A program made the position numbers and the translations under genes. 64,000 nt of DNA. Origin: JB111 sp049856295 (GTDB taxonomy: Bacteria; Actinomycetota; Actinomycetes; Actinomycetales; Actinomycetaceae). The notes beneath the pieces were generated by a model. The model did no database searches. It had not been told where the DNA came from and worked only from the letters and a program-made list of their open reading frames with translations. Below are positions 17,998 through 29,455 of this stretch, one piece after another; position 1 is the stretch's first letter, and the number at the start of each line of letters is the position of its first letter. Location: assembly GCF_049856295.1 (NCBI RefSeq), contig NZ_JBNDMZ010000012.1, positions 107,255 to 171,254 on the forward strand, written 5' to 3'.

Positions 17998-18634
17998 CGA
18001 CACCGGCGACGACGACGAGCGGATTGTCGGCGTCGGGCCGTGGGAGGGCGAGCCGCCGGACGACCCGCGCCTGGACCCGGAGCTGCTCGCGGCGGTGGAC
18101 CGGCGCAACGTGGCCGACCACTACCGGTACTGGAGCGTCGAGGCGATCCGCGCCGACCTCGCCGCCCGCGCGCAACCGCTGCACCTCGCGCTGCTCAACA
18201 CCGGCCGCGACCTCAACATCGGCTCGCTCGTGCGCACGGCGAACGCGTTCAACCTGGCGTCGGTGCAGATCGTCGGGCGGCGCCGGTGGAACCGCCGCGG
18301 CGCGATGGTCACCGACCGCTACCTCACCGTCGAGCACCGCCCCGACGTCGCCGCTCTGTTGACCTGGGCGCGCGACCGGGGGCTTGCGGTGCTCGGCCTC
18401 GACAACCTGCCCGGCGCGGTCCCGCTCGAGGGGCGGGCGCTGCCGCGGGAGGCGGTGCTCGTGCTCGGCGAGGAGTCCGCGGGCCTGCCCGACGAGCTGG
18501 TGGACGGCTGCGACCTGCTGCTCGAGATCAGCCAGCACGGCTCGACCCGGTCCCTCAACGTGGCCGCCGCCGGGGCGATCGCCATGCACGCGTGGATGTC
18601 CCAGCACGCGGCGCCGCCGTCGACGCCCCGGTGA
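17990..18634 (+). CDS. TrmH/SpoU-family RNA methyltransferase
   Basis: A 214-residue SPOUT 2'-O-methyltransferase acting on tRNA or rRNA, cofactor S-adenosylmethionine. The three family motifs are present: NTGRDLNIGSLVRTANAFN (catalytic Arg), LVLGEESAGLP, and HGSTRSLNVAAAGAIAMHAW, which together form the trefoil knot. There is an acidic N-terminal extension of about 30 residues. The TTG start at 17990 overlaps the pyrE stop (translational coupling); no better start lies inside the non-conserved part. The substrate base cannot be assigned. Confidence 0.88.
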   Translation: MTDDTGDDDERIVGVGPWEGEPPDDPRLDPELLAAVDRRNVADHYRYWSVEAIRADLAARAQPLHLALLNTGRDLNIGSLVRTANAFNLASVQIVGRRRWNRRGAMVTDRYLTVEHRPDVAALLTWARDRGLAVLGLDNLPGAVPLEGRALPREAVLVLGEESAGLPDELVDGCDLLLEISQHGSTRSLNVAAAGAIAMHAWMSQHAAPPSTPR

Positions 18635-18773
18635 CCTGACGCCCCGCCGACCGACGACGAGGGGCCCGATGCTGTTCGTCCCGTCGTCGAGGACCGGAAG
18701 GCCCGGACGCGGCACCCCGATCGGTGGGATGATCGGGAGGACAGCACCACGTCCCAGCTCCAGGAGGTCCACG

Positions 18774-19796
<1,023 letters not shown>

Positions 19797-19820
19797 CCTG
19801 AGGCTGAGGGCGCTCGACGC

Positions 19821-19858
19821 TGTGGCCCCCGACCGGTATGCACCGGTCGGGGGCCACA
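19821..19858. terminator. Strong hairpin after fbaA
   Basis: A perfect 17-bp stem, TGTGGCCCCCGACCGGT paired with its complement, around an ATGC loop, 25 bp after the stop. No U-tract, as usual for high-GC actinobacteria. Confidence 0.75.
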
Positions 19859-19906
19859 TGACGTGGGGCGCGACCGCCCAACCTCCCGCATTGTCACACA
19901 TTGCGA

Positions 19907-19912
19907 TACGCT
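19907..19912 (+). promoter_or_regulatory. Leaderless -10 hexamer of the TA-like pair
   Basis: TACGCT, exactly 6 nt before the GTG at 19919. Confidence 0.5.
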
Positions 19913-19918
19913 TCCTCT

Positions 19919-20224
19919 GTGTATCGCGGGCTGTGGTGGCCAGAGGAGCAGGCCCGATACATCCGTGCTCGCGGTGACCGCTATCCGGGTGCGCTTGGGA
20001 TCGAACCTCGATGGACGTTGGAGGCCGCCGGCGATCCGTCTGCGGTCGTGCGCGACCCAGACCCCGCAAGCCGAATGGGTGCCGTGCGGATCATCGGTTA
20101 CTCGCGAAGTGCCGGCTTCGTGGTCACGGTGATCGTCGACCCCGTCGACGGGGCAGGAATCACCGCGTGGAAGACCAACGGAGCTGATCTTCGTTCATAC
20201 GAGGGAGGGCATGATGACCGCTGA
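19919..20224 (+). CDS. Small protein, possible toxin of a toxin-antitoxin-like pair
   Basis: A 101-residue protein, VYRGLWWPEEQARYIRARGD..., with a core containing RIIGYSRSAGFVVTVIVDP and ITAWKTNGADLRSYEGG. The pattern (a helical start, then beta strands ending in a Trp/Asn-containing element) recalls BrnT-like RNase-fold toxins, but I cannot assign a family firmly. The GTG at 19919 is chosen over the upstream TTG at 19901 because of the -10 spacing. Its 3' end overlaps the next gene by 14 nt, as in TA operons. Base composition is less GC-biased than that of neighbours, suggesting acquired DNA. Confidence 0.6.
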   Translation: MYRGLWWPEEQARYIRARGDRYPGALGIEPRWTLEAAGDPSAVVRDPDPASRMGAVRIIGYSRSAGFVVTVIVDPVDGAGITAWKTNGADLRSYEGGHDDR

Positions 20225-20531
20225 CGAGCAGGCACGTGCGCGCCGGCAGGCGATTCGCGACGAGTATGCGGAAGAAGAAGCCGAGGCTGCGGAGATCGAG
20301 GTCGCCGAGAGTGGGGCAGCACTCGACGTCGCGCTCAACATTCGAATCACCCGTGGTCTGGATGTGGAACTTCGTCGGCGTGCCGCCGTGGAGCAGATCC
20401 CGACTTCCGCGCTGGTGCGACGCCTCCTCACGCGGTCGGTCCAGGAGGATACGACGCCCGTGCTGACGGTGGACCAGGTCGAGGCCATCGCGCGCCGAGT
20501 CGCCGATGAGGTCGCCGCCTCGCGGAAGTAG
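20211..20531 (+). CDS. Ribbon-helix-helix-like protein, possible antitoxin
   Basis: A 106-residue acidic protein. The first half is charged and helical (DEQARARRQAIRDEYAEEEAEA); the second has a short beta strand then two helices (DVALNIRITRGLDVELRRRAAVEQIPTSALVRRLLTRSV), the arrangement of a CopG/RHH DNA-binding domain. GAGGGAGGG precedes the ATG at 20211; a second ATG lies at 20214. Gene order here would be toxin then antitoxin, the BrnTA order (inference). Confidence 0.6.
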   Translation: MMTADEQARARRQAIRDEYAEEEAEAAEIEVAESGAALDVALNIRITRGLDVELRRRAAVEQIPTSALVRRLLTRSVQEDTTPVLTVDQVEAIARRVADEVAASRK

Positions 20532-20581
20532 TTGGATCCACGGGCCATCCCGCGGGTGTGCTCGAACGGCCTCCAGGTCCC

Positions 20582-20797
20582 CTACGCCCGGTCGCTCGCA
20601 GGCTCCTCGGAGCGCCGCGCGGCCGCGCGCCGCCGGCGCAGCACCTCGAAGACGGCGGTCAGGATCAGGACCACCGCCAGCACGACGATCCAGCGGACCA
20701 GCCTGGGCGGGTCGAGGGTGACGTCGAGGACGAGATTGACGACGAACGCGACCACCACTGCGGCGAGGAACCGGATCGAACCCTCGTGGCGCCGCAT
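20582..20797 (-). CDS. Small two-helix membrane protein
   Basis: A 71-residue protein with two membrane segments (about 9-26 and 34-51) and an Arg/Glu-rich cytoplasmic tail. No family recognised. The ATG at 20797 lies 6 nt after TACGTT, a leaderless start. Its short length and flanking position give no functional hint. Confidence 0.6.
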   Translation of the reverse strand: MRRHEGSIRFLAAVVVAFVVNLVLDVTLDPPRLVRWIVVLAVVLILTAVFEVLRRRRAAARRSEEPASDRA

Positions 20798-20803
20798 GCC
20801 GCG

Positions 20804-20809
20804 AACGTA
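20804..20809 (-). promoter_or_regulatory. Leaderless -10 hexamer of the small membrane gene
   Basis: TACGTT on the bottom strand, 6 nt before the ATG. Confidence 0.45.
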
Positions 20810-20844
20810 TCAGCGGGCGTCCGCGCACGGGTGGTCGGCTGCTG

Positions 20845-21321
20845 TCACGATCCTTGCGTGGGCCGGGTGCGGTCGTCCGCGTCCAGTGCGCGTGCCTCCC
20901 GGTGCTCGGCGGCGCGCCGCATTCCCGCCGCCTCGAGCTCGACGAGCCGTCGCGTCCGGCCGCCGAGCAGGACGTGCGCGGCCCGCGCCAGCGGGCCGGA
21001 GTGTGACAACCGGAGGGCGAGGCGGGTGCGGTCGCGGGTGACCCGATGAACGACGTGCTCGGCCGTCGTCACGACCGCCGGTGCCCGCGAGACCATGGTG
21101 AACGCGGCGGGCGGCCGATGGTCGGTCACGGTCCAGACTGCCGGCGGGAGCCCGGGCTGCCTGATCCGCAGGCGTGACCCCGCCTTGAACGTTCCGTCGA
21201 GGAGCTCGACGGTACGCATCGACGACGTCCACCGGGGCCACTCCTCCGGGATGGCGAGGACCTCCCACACGGCGGCGCTCGTGGCCTCGATCGACGTCGC
21301 GGTTCGTGTCTCGGTCTCCAT
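20845..21321 (-). CDS. SRPBCC (START-like) family protein
   Basis: A 158-residue soluble protein with the polyketide-cyclase/START-like pattern: SIEATSAAVWEVLAIPEEWPRW, then LLDGTFKAGSRLRIRQPG and a final long helix. Such proteins bind hydrophobic ligands or act as small-molecule carriers or cyclases (family knowledge). It diverges from a TetR gene, and two palindromes lie between them, so it is probably that regulator's target. GGAGG lies 9 nt before the ATG. Confidence 0.8.
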   Translation of the reverse strand: METETRTATSIEATSAAVWEVLAIPEEWPRWTSSMRTVELLDGTFKAGSRLRIRQPGLPPAVWTVTDHRPPAAFTMVSRAPAVVTTAEHVVHRVTRDRTRLALRLSHSGPLARAAHVLLGGRTRRLVELEAAGMRRAAEHREARALDADDRTRPTQGS

Positions 21322-21349
21322 GGCTCAGGGCCTCCGTCCTCGACCGATC

Positions 21350-21387
21350 TGTACCGTCCGGTACATCCCGCGTGTACCATACGGTAC

Positions 21388-21388
<1 letters not shown>
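21350..21388. promoter_or_regulatory. Two palindromic TetR operators between SRPBCC and tetR genes
   Basis: TGTACCG-TC-CGGTACA (21350-21365) is a perfect palindrome; TGTACCA-TA-CGGTACA (21373-21388) is the same site with one half-site change. Their centres are 23 bp apart. The second contains the -10 TACCAT (21375-21380) and ends on the A of the tetR ATG, so binding would block autoregulated leaderless transcription. Confidence 0.75.
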
Positions 21389-22029
<641 letters not shown>

Positions 22030-22081
22030 CTCTCGACGAGCCCGCGCTCCGAGGGGCAGCCCGACCCCGTCGCCCCGCGGG

Positions 22082-22087
22082 TACGCT
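22082..22087 (+). promoter_or_regulatory. Candidate -10 element of purA
   Basis: TACGCT, giving a leader of about 40 nt that includes a GAGGGAG ribosome-binding site. Confidence 0.35.
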
Positions 22088-22135
22088 CGAGCGGTCGTCG
22101 GGGCACCCGGCGCCAGCGAGCAGAGGGAGCAGCAC

Positions 22136-23422
22136 ATGCCGGCAGTCGTGGTCGTCGGGGCCCAGTGGGGCGACGAGGGCAAGGGCAAGGCCACCGACCA
22201 GCTCGGCAGCCGGGTCGACTACGTCGTCAAGTTCAACGGCGGCAACAACGCGGGCCACACGGTCGTCGTCGGCGACGAGAAGTACGCCCTCCACCTGCTC
22301 CCGTCCGGCATCCTCAGCCCGGGAGTGATCCCGGTGATCGGCAACGGCGTGGTCGTCGACGTCGACGTGCTGTTCGAGGAGCTCGACGCCCTCGAGGCCC
22401 GCGGCGTCGACGTGAGCAAGCTCCGGGTCTCCGCGAACGCCCACCTCATCCCCAGCTACAACCGCACGCTCGACAAGGTGACGGAGCGCTTCCTCGGCAA
22501 GCGCCAGATCGGCACCACCGGCCGCGGCATCGGCCCCACCTACGCGGACAAGATGAGCCGCGTCGGCCTGCGCGTCCAGGACCTGTTCGACGAGTCGATC
22601 CTGCGCCAGAAGGTCGAGGCCGCGCTCGACTTCAAGAACCAGGTCCTCGTCAAGATCTACAACCGGCGGGCGGCGGAGGTCGACGTGGTGGTCGACGAGC
22701 TGCTCACCCACGCCGAGCGGCTGCGCCCGATGGTCGGCGACGTCTCGCTCGAGCTCAACCAGGCTCTCGACGCCGGGAAGATCGTCCTGTTCGAGGCCGG
22801 TCAGGCCGCGATGCTCGACGTGGACCACGGCACCTACCCGTTCGTCACGTCCTCCTCGGCGACGGCGGGCGGCGCGAGCACCGGCTCGGGCATCGGCCCC
22901 ACGCGCATCGATCGCGTGGTCGGCGTCATCAAGGCCTACACGACCCGCGTGGGCGAGGGCCCGTTCCCCACCGAGCTGCACGACGACATGGGCGAGCACC
23001 TGCGCAAGACCGGCGGCGAGTTCGGCGTGACCACCGGCCGCCCGCGCCGCACGGGCTGGTACGACGCCGTCATCGCCCGCTACGCCTCCCGCGTCAACGG
23101 GCTCACCGACCTCGTCCTCACCAAGCTCGACGTGCTCACCGGCCTGGAGAAGGTCCCCGTGTGCGTCGCGTACGAGGTCGACGGCGAACGGCTCGACGAG
23201 ATGCCCGCCGACCAGTCCGCGTTCCACCACGCGCGGCCGATCTACGAGGAGCTGCCCGGCTGGTGGGAGGACATCAGCCACGTCCGCGAGTTCGACGACC
23301 TGCCGCAGAACGCGCGCGACTACGTGCTCGCGCTCGAGGAGATGTCCGGGACACGGATCTCCGCGATCGGCGTGGGCCCGGACCGCGAGGCGACGATCGT
23401 CCGCCACGACCTCATCGACTGA
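22136..23422 (+). CDS. purA: Adenylosuccinate synthetase
   Basis: A 428-residue enzyme that joins IMP and aspartate with GTP to form adenylosuccinate in AMP synthesis. Signature GAQWGDEGKGKATDQL at the N-terminus with the catalytic Asp, FNGGNNAGHTVV, GTTGRGIGPTYADK, FEAGQAAMLDVDHGTYPFVTSSSATAGG and GRPRRTGWYDAV. Length is typical. The ATG at 22136 follows GAGGGAG. Monocistronic, closed by a clear hairpin. Confidence 0.97.
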   Translation: MPAVVVVGAQWGDEGKGKATDQLGSRVDYVVKFNGGNNAGHTVVVGDEKYALHLLPSGILSPGVIPVIGNGVVVDVDVLFEELDALEARGVDVSKLRVSANAHLIPSYNRTLDKVTERFLGKRQIGTTGRGIGPTYADKMSRVGLRVQDLFDESILRQKVEAALDFKNQVLVKIYNRRAAEVDVVVDELLTHAERLRPMVGDVSLELNQALDAGKIVLFEAGQAAMLDVDHGTYPFVTSSSATAGGASTGSGIGPTRIDRVVGVIKAYTTRVGEGPFPTELHDDMGEHLRKTGGEFGVTTGRPRRTGWYDAVIARYASRVNGLTDLVLTKLDVLTGLEKVPVCVAYEVDGERLDEMPADQSAFHHARPIYEELPGWWEDISHVREFDDLPQNARDYVLALEEMSGTRISAIGVGPDREATIVRHDLID

Positions 23423-23512
23423 GGACACAACCCCGCACGACGACGGGGCACCGCCCGGCGCGCGACCGCCCTGCCCGCCACGCCCCTCCCCGCCGACCCC
23501 ACCCGCACGCGA

Positions 23513-23544
23513 CGACGGCCGCCTCCCGAAGGAGGCGGCCGTCG
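23513..23544. terminator. Hairpin terminator after purA
   Basis: A 14-bp stem (CGACGGCCGCCTCC with its complement) around a CGAA loop, 90 bp after the purA stop and before the convergent lipoprotein gene. Confidence 0.7.
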
Positions 23545-23615
23545 CTGCTACGTGAGAGGTGCTGCGCCCGGGCGAGGTGGGCCGCCCGGGGTGAGCTCCG
23601 GCGTCGGGCGGGGCC

Positions 23616-24584
23616 TTATGACCAGCCCTGCTGCTGCGGCGGGGGCTGCTGACCGCCCGGGCCCCAGCCCTGCTGACCCTGGCCAGGGCTCTGCGCGCCC
23701 CAGCCCTGCTGGCCACCGGCGCCCCACTGCTGGCCCTGGTCGGCGCCCCAGCCCTGCTGGCCGCCGGCGCCCCACTGCTGCGGCTGGCCCTGCTGGGCGC
23801 CGCCCCACTGCTGGCCCTGGTCCCACTGCGGCTGACCGCCGTAGCCGCCACCGCCGTAGCCACCCGGACCGCCGCCGTAGCCGCCGGACTGCTGCGCGGC
23901 CGCGCGCTTCTTCTTCGAGCCGCTGCGCACGACGAGCACGATGATGAGGGCGAGGATCGCCACGACGACGCCGATGCCGACCCACAGCGCCCAGCCCGGC
24001 AGGCTGTCGAGGAGGCCCGGGGAGGCGGAGCCGGTGGCGGTGATGCCGTCGCGCATCCACTCGATGCCCTCGAAGGTCACCTCGTTGCCGTTGACCTCGC
24101 CGCCGCCGCCGTCGATGACCCCGCCCGGGAAGACGACGGTCGTGGTGAGCTCGGGGGCGCCGCCGAGGGCCGCCATCTCGTCGGGGTTGAGCGTCGGGTC
24201 GCCGTGCAGGTCGAACGTGAGGGTGTCGCCCTCCTGGGTGACGACGTAGCTGCCGTCGTCCTCGTTGATCATCTCGTTCGTGGGCCCGGACCCCTCGATC
24301 GTGCAGCCCGGCATCCCGTTCTCCTCGTAGTCCTCCGCCGTGATGTTGCCGCCCTCGACGGGGGAGTCACCGCCCTCCGCGAGCGTGGAGCAGTCGACGT
24401 CCTCCCGGGTGATGCCCGGCATGGTCGCCACGCCCTGCGCGTGGATCGTCGTGTTGCCGTCGGTCCCGATCTCGTAGGTCGTCTCGGCGCGGAAGCACCC
24501 GGTGAGCACGAGGAGGAGGACAGGGAGGGACAGAAGGGCCGTGATGCGGCGGCGCAGGCCACTAGGCTGGGGGTGACGTCTCAT
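23616..24584 (-). CDS. LppM-like lipoprotein with C-terminal Gly/Gln-rich tail
   Basis: A 322-residue lipoprotein. The signal ends in the lipobox LVLTGC (Cys at about 32); an extracytoplasmic LppM-type domain follows (FRAETTYEIGTDGNTTIHAQ ... FEGIEWMRDGITATGSAS), then a transmembrane helix (GWALWVGIGVVVAILALIIVLVV), a basic KKKR stop and a cytoplasmic tail of Gly-Gly-Tyr and Gln-Trp-Gly-Ala repeats. A membrane protein with both a lipobox and a C-terminal helix is characteristic of LppM homologues. The ATG at 24584 is fixed by TACCGT 6 nt upstream. It diverges from pckG. Confidence 0.82.
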   Translation of the reverse strand: MRRHPQPSGLRRRITALLSLPVLLLVLTGCFRAETTYEIGTDGNTTIHAQGVATMPGITREDVDCSTLAEGGDSPVEGGNITAEDYEENGMPGCTIEGSGPTNEMINEDDGSYVVTQEGDTLTFDLHGDPTLNPDEMAALGGAPELTTTVVFPGGVIDGGGGEVNGNEVTFEGIEWMRDGITATGSASPGLLDSLPGWALWVGIGVVVAILALIIVLVVRSGSKKKRAAAQQSGGYGGGPGGYGGGGYGGQPQWDQGQQWGGAQQGQPQQWGAGGQQGWGADQGQQWGAGGQQGWGAQSPGQGQQGWGPGGQQPPPQQQGWS

Positions 24585-24590
24585 GGCGTC

Positions 24591-24596
24591 ACGGTA
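24591..24596 (-). promoter_or_regulatory. Leaderless -10 hexamer of the LppM-like gene
   Basis: TACCGT on the bottom strand, 6 nt before the ATG. Confidence 0.5.
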
Positions 24597-24797
24597 GCGG
24601 TCCACGGGCGGGTCGGACGTGGGTAGATCACCCACGGATGTCTCCGTCGGCAGGACCCGGTGCAGAGCGGCGCCGGGGGAGCGGTACCGGGAGTGGACGG
24701 CCGCGAGATCGGGTCCGGTGGCGCGGCACCGGTCGAGCGGCACGGGCGACGAGGCCACGGGGGAGCGGACCCCCGGTAGCGAGGAGGACGATCAGCG

Positions 24798-26651
24798 ATG
24801 ACCACCCAGACCCCGGCGATCGAGCTGGCCCGAGAAACGGCGCCCGGAGGCGTCCCGGAGGACCTGCTCGAGTGGGTCGCCGGGATCGCGGCCCTGACCA
24901 GGCCGGCGCGCGTGCTGTGGGCCGACGGCTCGCAGGAGGAGTGGGACCGGCTGACCGGCGAGATGGTCGAGACCGGCACGCTCATCAGGCTGAACGAGGA
25001 GCTGCGCCCGAACAGCTTCCTCGCGCGGTCGGAGCCCTCGGACGTGGCGCGGGTCGAGTCGCGCACGTTCATCTGCTCGGAGAAGGAGTCCGACGCCGGG
25101 CCGACGAACAACTGGGCCGAGCCCGCCGCCATGCGCGAGACCCTGCGCGGGGTGTTCGACGGCGCGATGGCCGGCCGCACGATGTACGTGGTCCCGTTCA
25201 GCATGGGCCCGCTCGGCGGCGACATCTCCAAGCTCGGCGTCGAGATCACGGACTCGCCCTACGTCGTGGCGAACATGCGGATCATGACGCGGATGGGGGC
25301 GCCGGCGCTCGAGCTCATCAAGGGCGGCGAGTACTGGGTGCCGGCGGTGCACTCGGTGGGCTACCCGCTGGTCGACGCCGCGGGGAACGAGCGTGCGGAC
25401 GTCCCCTGGCCGTGCTCGGAGGACAAGTACATCACCCACTTCCCCGAGACCCGCGAGATCTGGTCCTACGGCTCCGGCTACGGCGGCAACGCCCTGCTCG
25501 GCAAGAAGTGCTACGCCCTGCGCATCGCGTCGGTCATCGCCCGCGACGAGGGGTGGATGGCCGAGCACATGCTCATCCTCAAGCTCACCGACGAGCGGAC
25601 CGGGAAGGCGTACCACGTGACCGGCGCGTTCCCCTCGGCCACCGGCAAGACGAACCTCGCGATGCTCCAGCCCACGATCCCGGGGTGGCGGGTCGAGACC
25701 GTCGGGGACGACATCGCGTGGATGCGCCAGGGCGCGGACGGGCGGCTGTACGCGATCAACCCCGAGGCCGGCTTCTTCGGCGTGGCACCGGGGACGGGGC
25801 GCTCGACCAACCCCGTCGCGATCGACACCCTGGGCGAGAACATCCTCTTCACGAACGTGGCCCTGACCGACGACGGCGACGTGTGGTGGGAGGGCCTGAC
25901 GAAGGAGAAGCCGGCGCACCTCGTCGACTGGCAGGGCAACGACTGGACGCCGGACTCGCCCACGCCGGCCGCCCACCCGAACAGCCGCTTCACCGCCCCC
26001 GCCGCGCAGGCCCCGACGATCGCGGACGACTGGGAGGATCCGCGCGGCGTGCCGATCGACGCGATCCTCTTCGGCGGCCGGCGCGCGTCCAACGTGCCGC
26101 TCGTGTCCGAGGCCTACGACTGGGAGCACGGCGTGTTCATGGGCGCGACGGTGGCCTCCGAGCAGACGGCCGCCGCCGAGGGCACCGTGGGGGCGCTGCG
26201 CCGCGACCCGTTCGCCATGCTCCCGTTCTGCGGGTACGACATGGCCGACTACTGGGGCCACTGGCTGGCGATGGGGGAGAAGCTCGGCGAGCACGCGCCC
26301 CGCATCTACACGGTCAACTGGTTCCGCAAGGACGCCGACGGGCGCTTCATGTGGCCCGGCTTCGGCGACAACTCCCGCGTGCTCGACTGGATCATCCGCC
26401 GCGTGAGTGGCGAGGTCGACGCCGTGGACGGGATCACCGGGCGCATGCCGCGGGTCGAGGACCTCGAGCTGGGCGGGCTCGACCTCGCCCCGGAGGTGCT
26501 CGAGGAGATCTTCCGCGTGGACCCGGACGCGTGGGTGGCCGAGTCCGACGCCACCGAGACCTACCTCGAGCAGTTCGGGGACAAGGTACCGGCGGCGGTG
26601 CGCGAGCAGCTGGCCAGGCTGAGGGAGCGCATCGCGGCCGCCCGCGGCTGA
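24798..26651 (+). CDS. pckG: Phosphoenolpyruvate carboxykinase (GTP)
   Basis: A 617-residue cytosolic enzyme interconverting oxaloacetate and PEP with GTP/GDP, the first step of gluconeogenesis. Motifs: VVPFSMGPLGGDISKLGVEITDS, SGYGGNALLGKKCYALRIAS, the P-loop FPSATGKTN, GDDIAWM, and LFGGRRASNVPLV. The P-loop residue that is the hyper-reactive Cys in the GTP enzymes I know (SACGKTN) is Thr here. Length is normal. The ATG at 24798 has AGGAGGA about 10 nt upstream. With fbaA and glcB it fits growth on fatty or organic acids. Confidence 0.96.
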   Translation: MTTQTPAIELARETAPGGVPEDLLEWVAGIAALTRPARVLWADGSQEEWDRLTGEMVETGTLIRLNEELRPNSFLARSEPSDVARVESRTFICSEKESDAGPTNNWAEPAAMRETLRGVFDGAMAGRTMYVVPFSMGPLGGDISKLGVEITDSPYVVANMRIMTRMGAPALELIKGGEYWVPAVHSVGYPLVDAAGNERADVPWPCSEDKYITHFPETREIWSYGSGYGGNALLGKKCYALRIASVIARDEGWMAEHMLILKLTDERTGKAYHVTGAFPSATGKTNLAMLQPTIPGWRVETVGDDIAWMRQGADGRLYAINPEAGFFGVAPGTGRSTNPVAIDTLGENILFTNVALTDDGDVWWEGLTKEKPAHLVDWQGNDWTPDSPTPAAHPNSRFTAPAAQAPTIADDWEDPRGVPIDAILFGGRRASNVPLVSEAYDWEHGVFMGATVASEQTAAAEGTVGALRRDPFAMLPFCGYDMADYWGHWLAMGEKLGEHAPRIYTVNWFRKDADGRFMWPGFGDNSRVLDWIIRRVSGEVDAVDGITGRMPRVEDLELGGLDLAPEVLEEIFRVDPDAWVAESDATETYLEQFGDKVPAAVREQLARLRERIAAARG

Positions 26652-26668
26652 CCGCTGCACCCGCCCCG

Positions 26669-26674
26669 TACCCT
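26669..26674 (+). promoter_or_regulatory. Leaderless -10 hexamer of purD
   Basis: TACCCT lies 7 nt before the GTG at 26682. Confidence 0.45.
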
Positions 26675-26681
26675 TGCGCGG

Positions 26682-28067
<1,386 letters not shown>

Positions 28068-28168
28068 CGGGGTTTCGTCGTCGGGCACGTGTGTGTCAGG
28101 CCGCCCACCCCTCGGACCCCGGACGGACAGCCCTACTCCCGCCACGCCGCCGGTGGGAGGATGGCGGC

Positions 28169-29086
28169 ATGAGCATCCTGGTCGGTGAGGCGCCGCACCT
28201 GCGCGGCTGGACCCACGTCTACAGCGGCAAGGTGCGGGACATGTACGTCCCGGCGGACCAGGAGTCGGGGCGCGGCGGGGACGTCGTGCTGATGGTGGCC
28301 TCGGACCGGATCAGCGCGTACGACCACGTGCTGCCGACGACGATCCCCGGCAAGGGCGTCGTCCTCACGCAGCTGACCCTGTGGTGGTTCGAGCAGCTGG
28401 CCGACCTCGTGACCAACCACGTCGTCTCCCTCGAGGTGCCGCCCGAGGTCGAGGGGCGCGCGATGATCTGCCGCCGCCTGCAGATGTTCCCGCTCGAGTG
28501 CGTGGTCCGTGGGTACCTCACGGGCTCCGCGCTGGCGGAGTACCGGGCCACGGGCGAGGTCTGCGGGATCGCGCTGCCGCAGGGGATGGCCGAGGGCGAC
28601 CGCATCGACCCGCCGATCTACACGCCGGCGTCGAAGGCGGCGGTCGGGGACCACGACGAGAACATCACGTTCGAGCAGTCCGTCGAGGCGGTCGGGGTCG
28701 TGGCCGCGCGCCGGCTGCGGGATCGCTCGCTCGCCGTGTTCGCCCGCGCCTCCGAGATCGCGGCGGAGCGCGGCCTGGTCCTCGCCGACACCAAGTTCGA
28801 GTTCGGCCGGGAGAACCGGCCCGGGGACGCCGAGCTCGTCCTCGCCGACGAGGTCCTCACGCCCGACTCCTCGCGCTTCTGGCGGGCCGAGGACCTTGCC
28901 CCCGGCGTGACGCCGCCGAGCATCGACAAGCAGTTCGTCCGCGACTGGCTCACCTCGCCGGCCGCGGGCTGGGAACGCACCTCCGACGCGCCGCCGCCCC
29001 CGCTGCCGAACGAGGTCGTCGAGCGCACGCGCGAGCGCTACGTCACCGCGTTCGAGACCCTCACGGGGCGGACGGCCGACGTCTGA
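28169..29086 (+). CDS. purC: SAICAR synthetase
   Basis: A 305-residue enzyme condensing CAIR with aspartate. Motifs: YSGKVRDMY, VASDRISAYDHVLPTTIPGKG, ECVVRGYLTGSALAEY, VLADTKFEFG, LADEVLTPDSSRFW and PSIDKQFVRDWL. Length is typical of the actinobacterial form. The ATG at 28169 follows GGGAGGA. It is 101 bp after purD and 48 bp before purS, within one pathway block. Confidence 0.96.
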   Translation: MSILVGEAPHLRGWTHVYSGKVRDMYVPADQESGRGGDVVLMVASDRISAYDHVLPTTIPGKGVVLTQLTLWWFEQLADLVTNHVVSLEVPPEVEGRAMICRRLQMFPLECVVRGYLTGSALAEYRATGEVCGIALPQGMAEGDRIDPPIYTPASKAAVGDHDENITFEQSVEAVGVVAARRLRDRSLAVFARASEIAAERGLVLADTKFEFGRENRPGDAELVLADEVLTPDSSRFWRAEDLAPGVTPPSIDKQFVRDWLTSPAAGWERTSDAPPPPLPNEVVERTRERYVTAFETLTGRTADV

Positions 29087-29101
29087 TCCCGCGCCCCGGC
29101 C

Positions 29102-29107
29102 TACGCT
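29102..29107 (+). promoter_or_regulatory. Candidate internal promoter before purS
   Basis: TACGCT 27 nt before the purS ATG; it could give purSQ a separate transcript. Confidence 0.3.
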
Positions 29108-29134
29108 GGGGCCAGCCGTCAGGAAGGACACCAC

Positions 29135-29455
29135 ATGGGCCGCATCGTCGTCGACGTCATGCCGAAGCCGGAGATCCTCGACCCGCAGGGCAAGGCCGTC
29201 GCCCGCGCGCTCGAGCACCAGGGGATCGCCGGCGTCGCCGTGCGCCAGGGCAAGCGGTTCGAGCTGACCGTCGAGGGGGACGTCACCGATGCCCACCTCG
29301 AGGCCGCCCGTCGGGCCGCCGCGGACGTGCTGTCCAACCCGGTGATCGAGGACGTGGTGAGCGTGCGCGCGGAGGAGGCTGCGGCGTCGGGCACCGTCCC
29401 GGCCGGGACGGCCGGTACCACCACGCCCGACGCCGGCACCCAGGTCGCGCAGTGA
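29135..29455 (+). CDS. purS: FGAM synthase subunit PurS
   Basis: A 106-residue small subunit bridging PurL and PurQ in formylglycinamidine synthase. The PurS fold is visible in RIVVDVMPKPEILDPQGKAVARAL and DVLSNPVIEDVVSV; an Ala/Thr-rich tail of about 25 residues is extra. The ATG follows AGGAAGGA. Its last 4 nt overlap purQ (GTGA), so the two are translationally coupled. Confidence 0.95.
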   Translation: MGRIVVDVMPKPEILDPQGKAVARALEHQGIAGVAVRQGKRFELTVEGDVTDAHLEAARRAAADVLSNPVIEDVVSVRAEEAAASGTVPAGTAGTTTPDAGTQVAQ

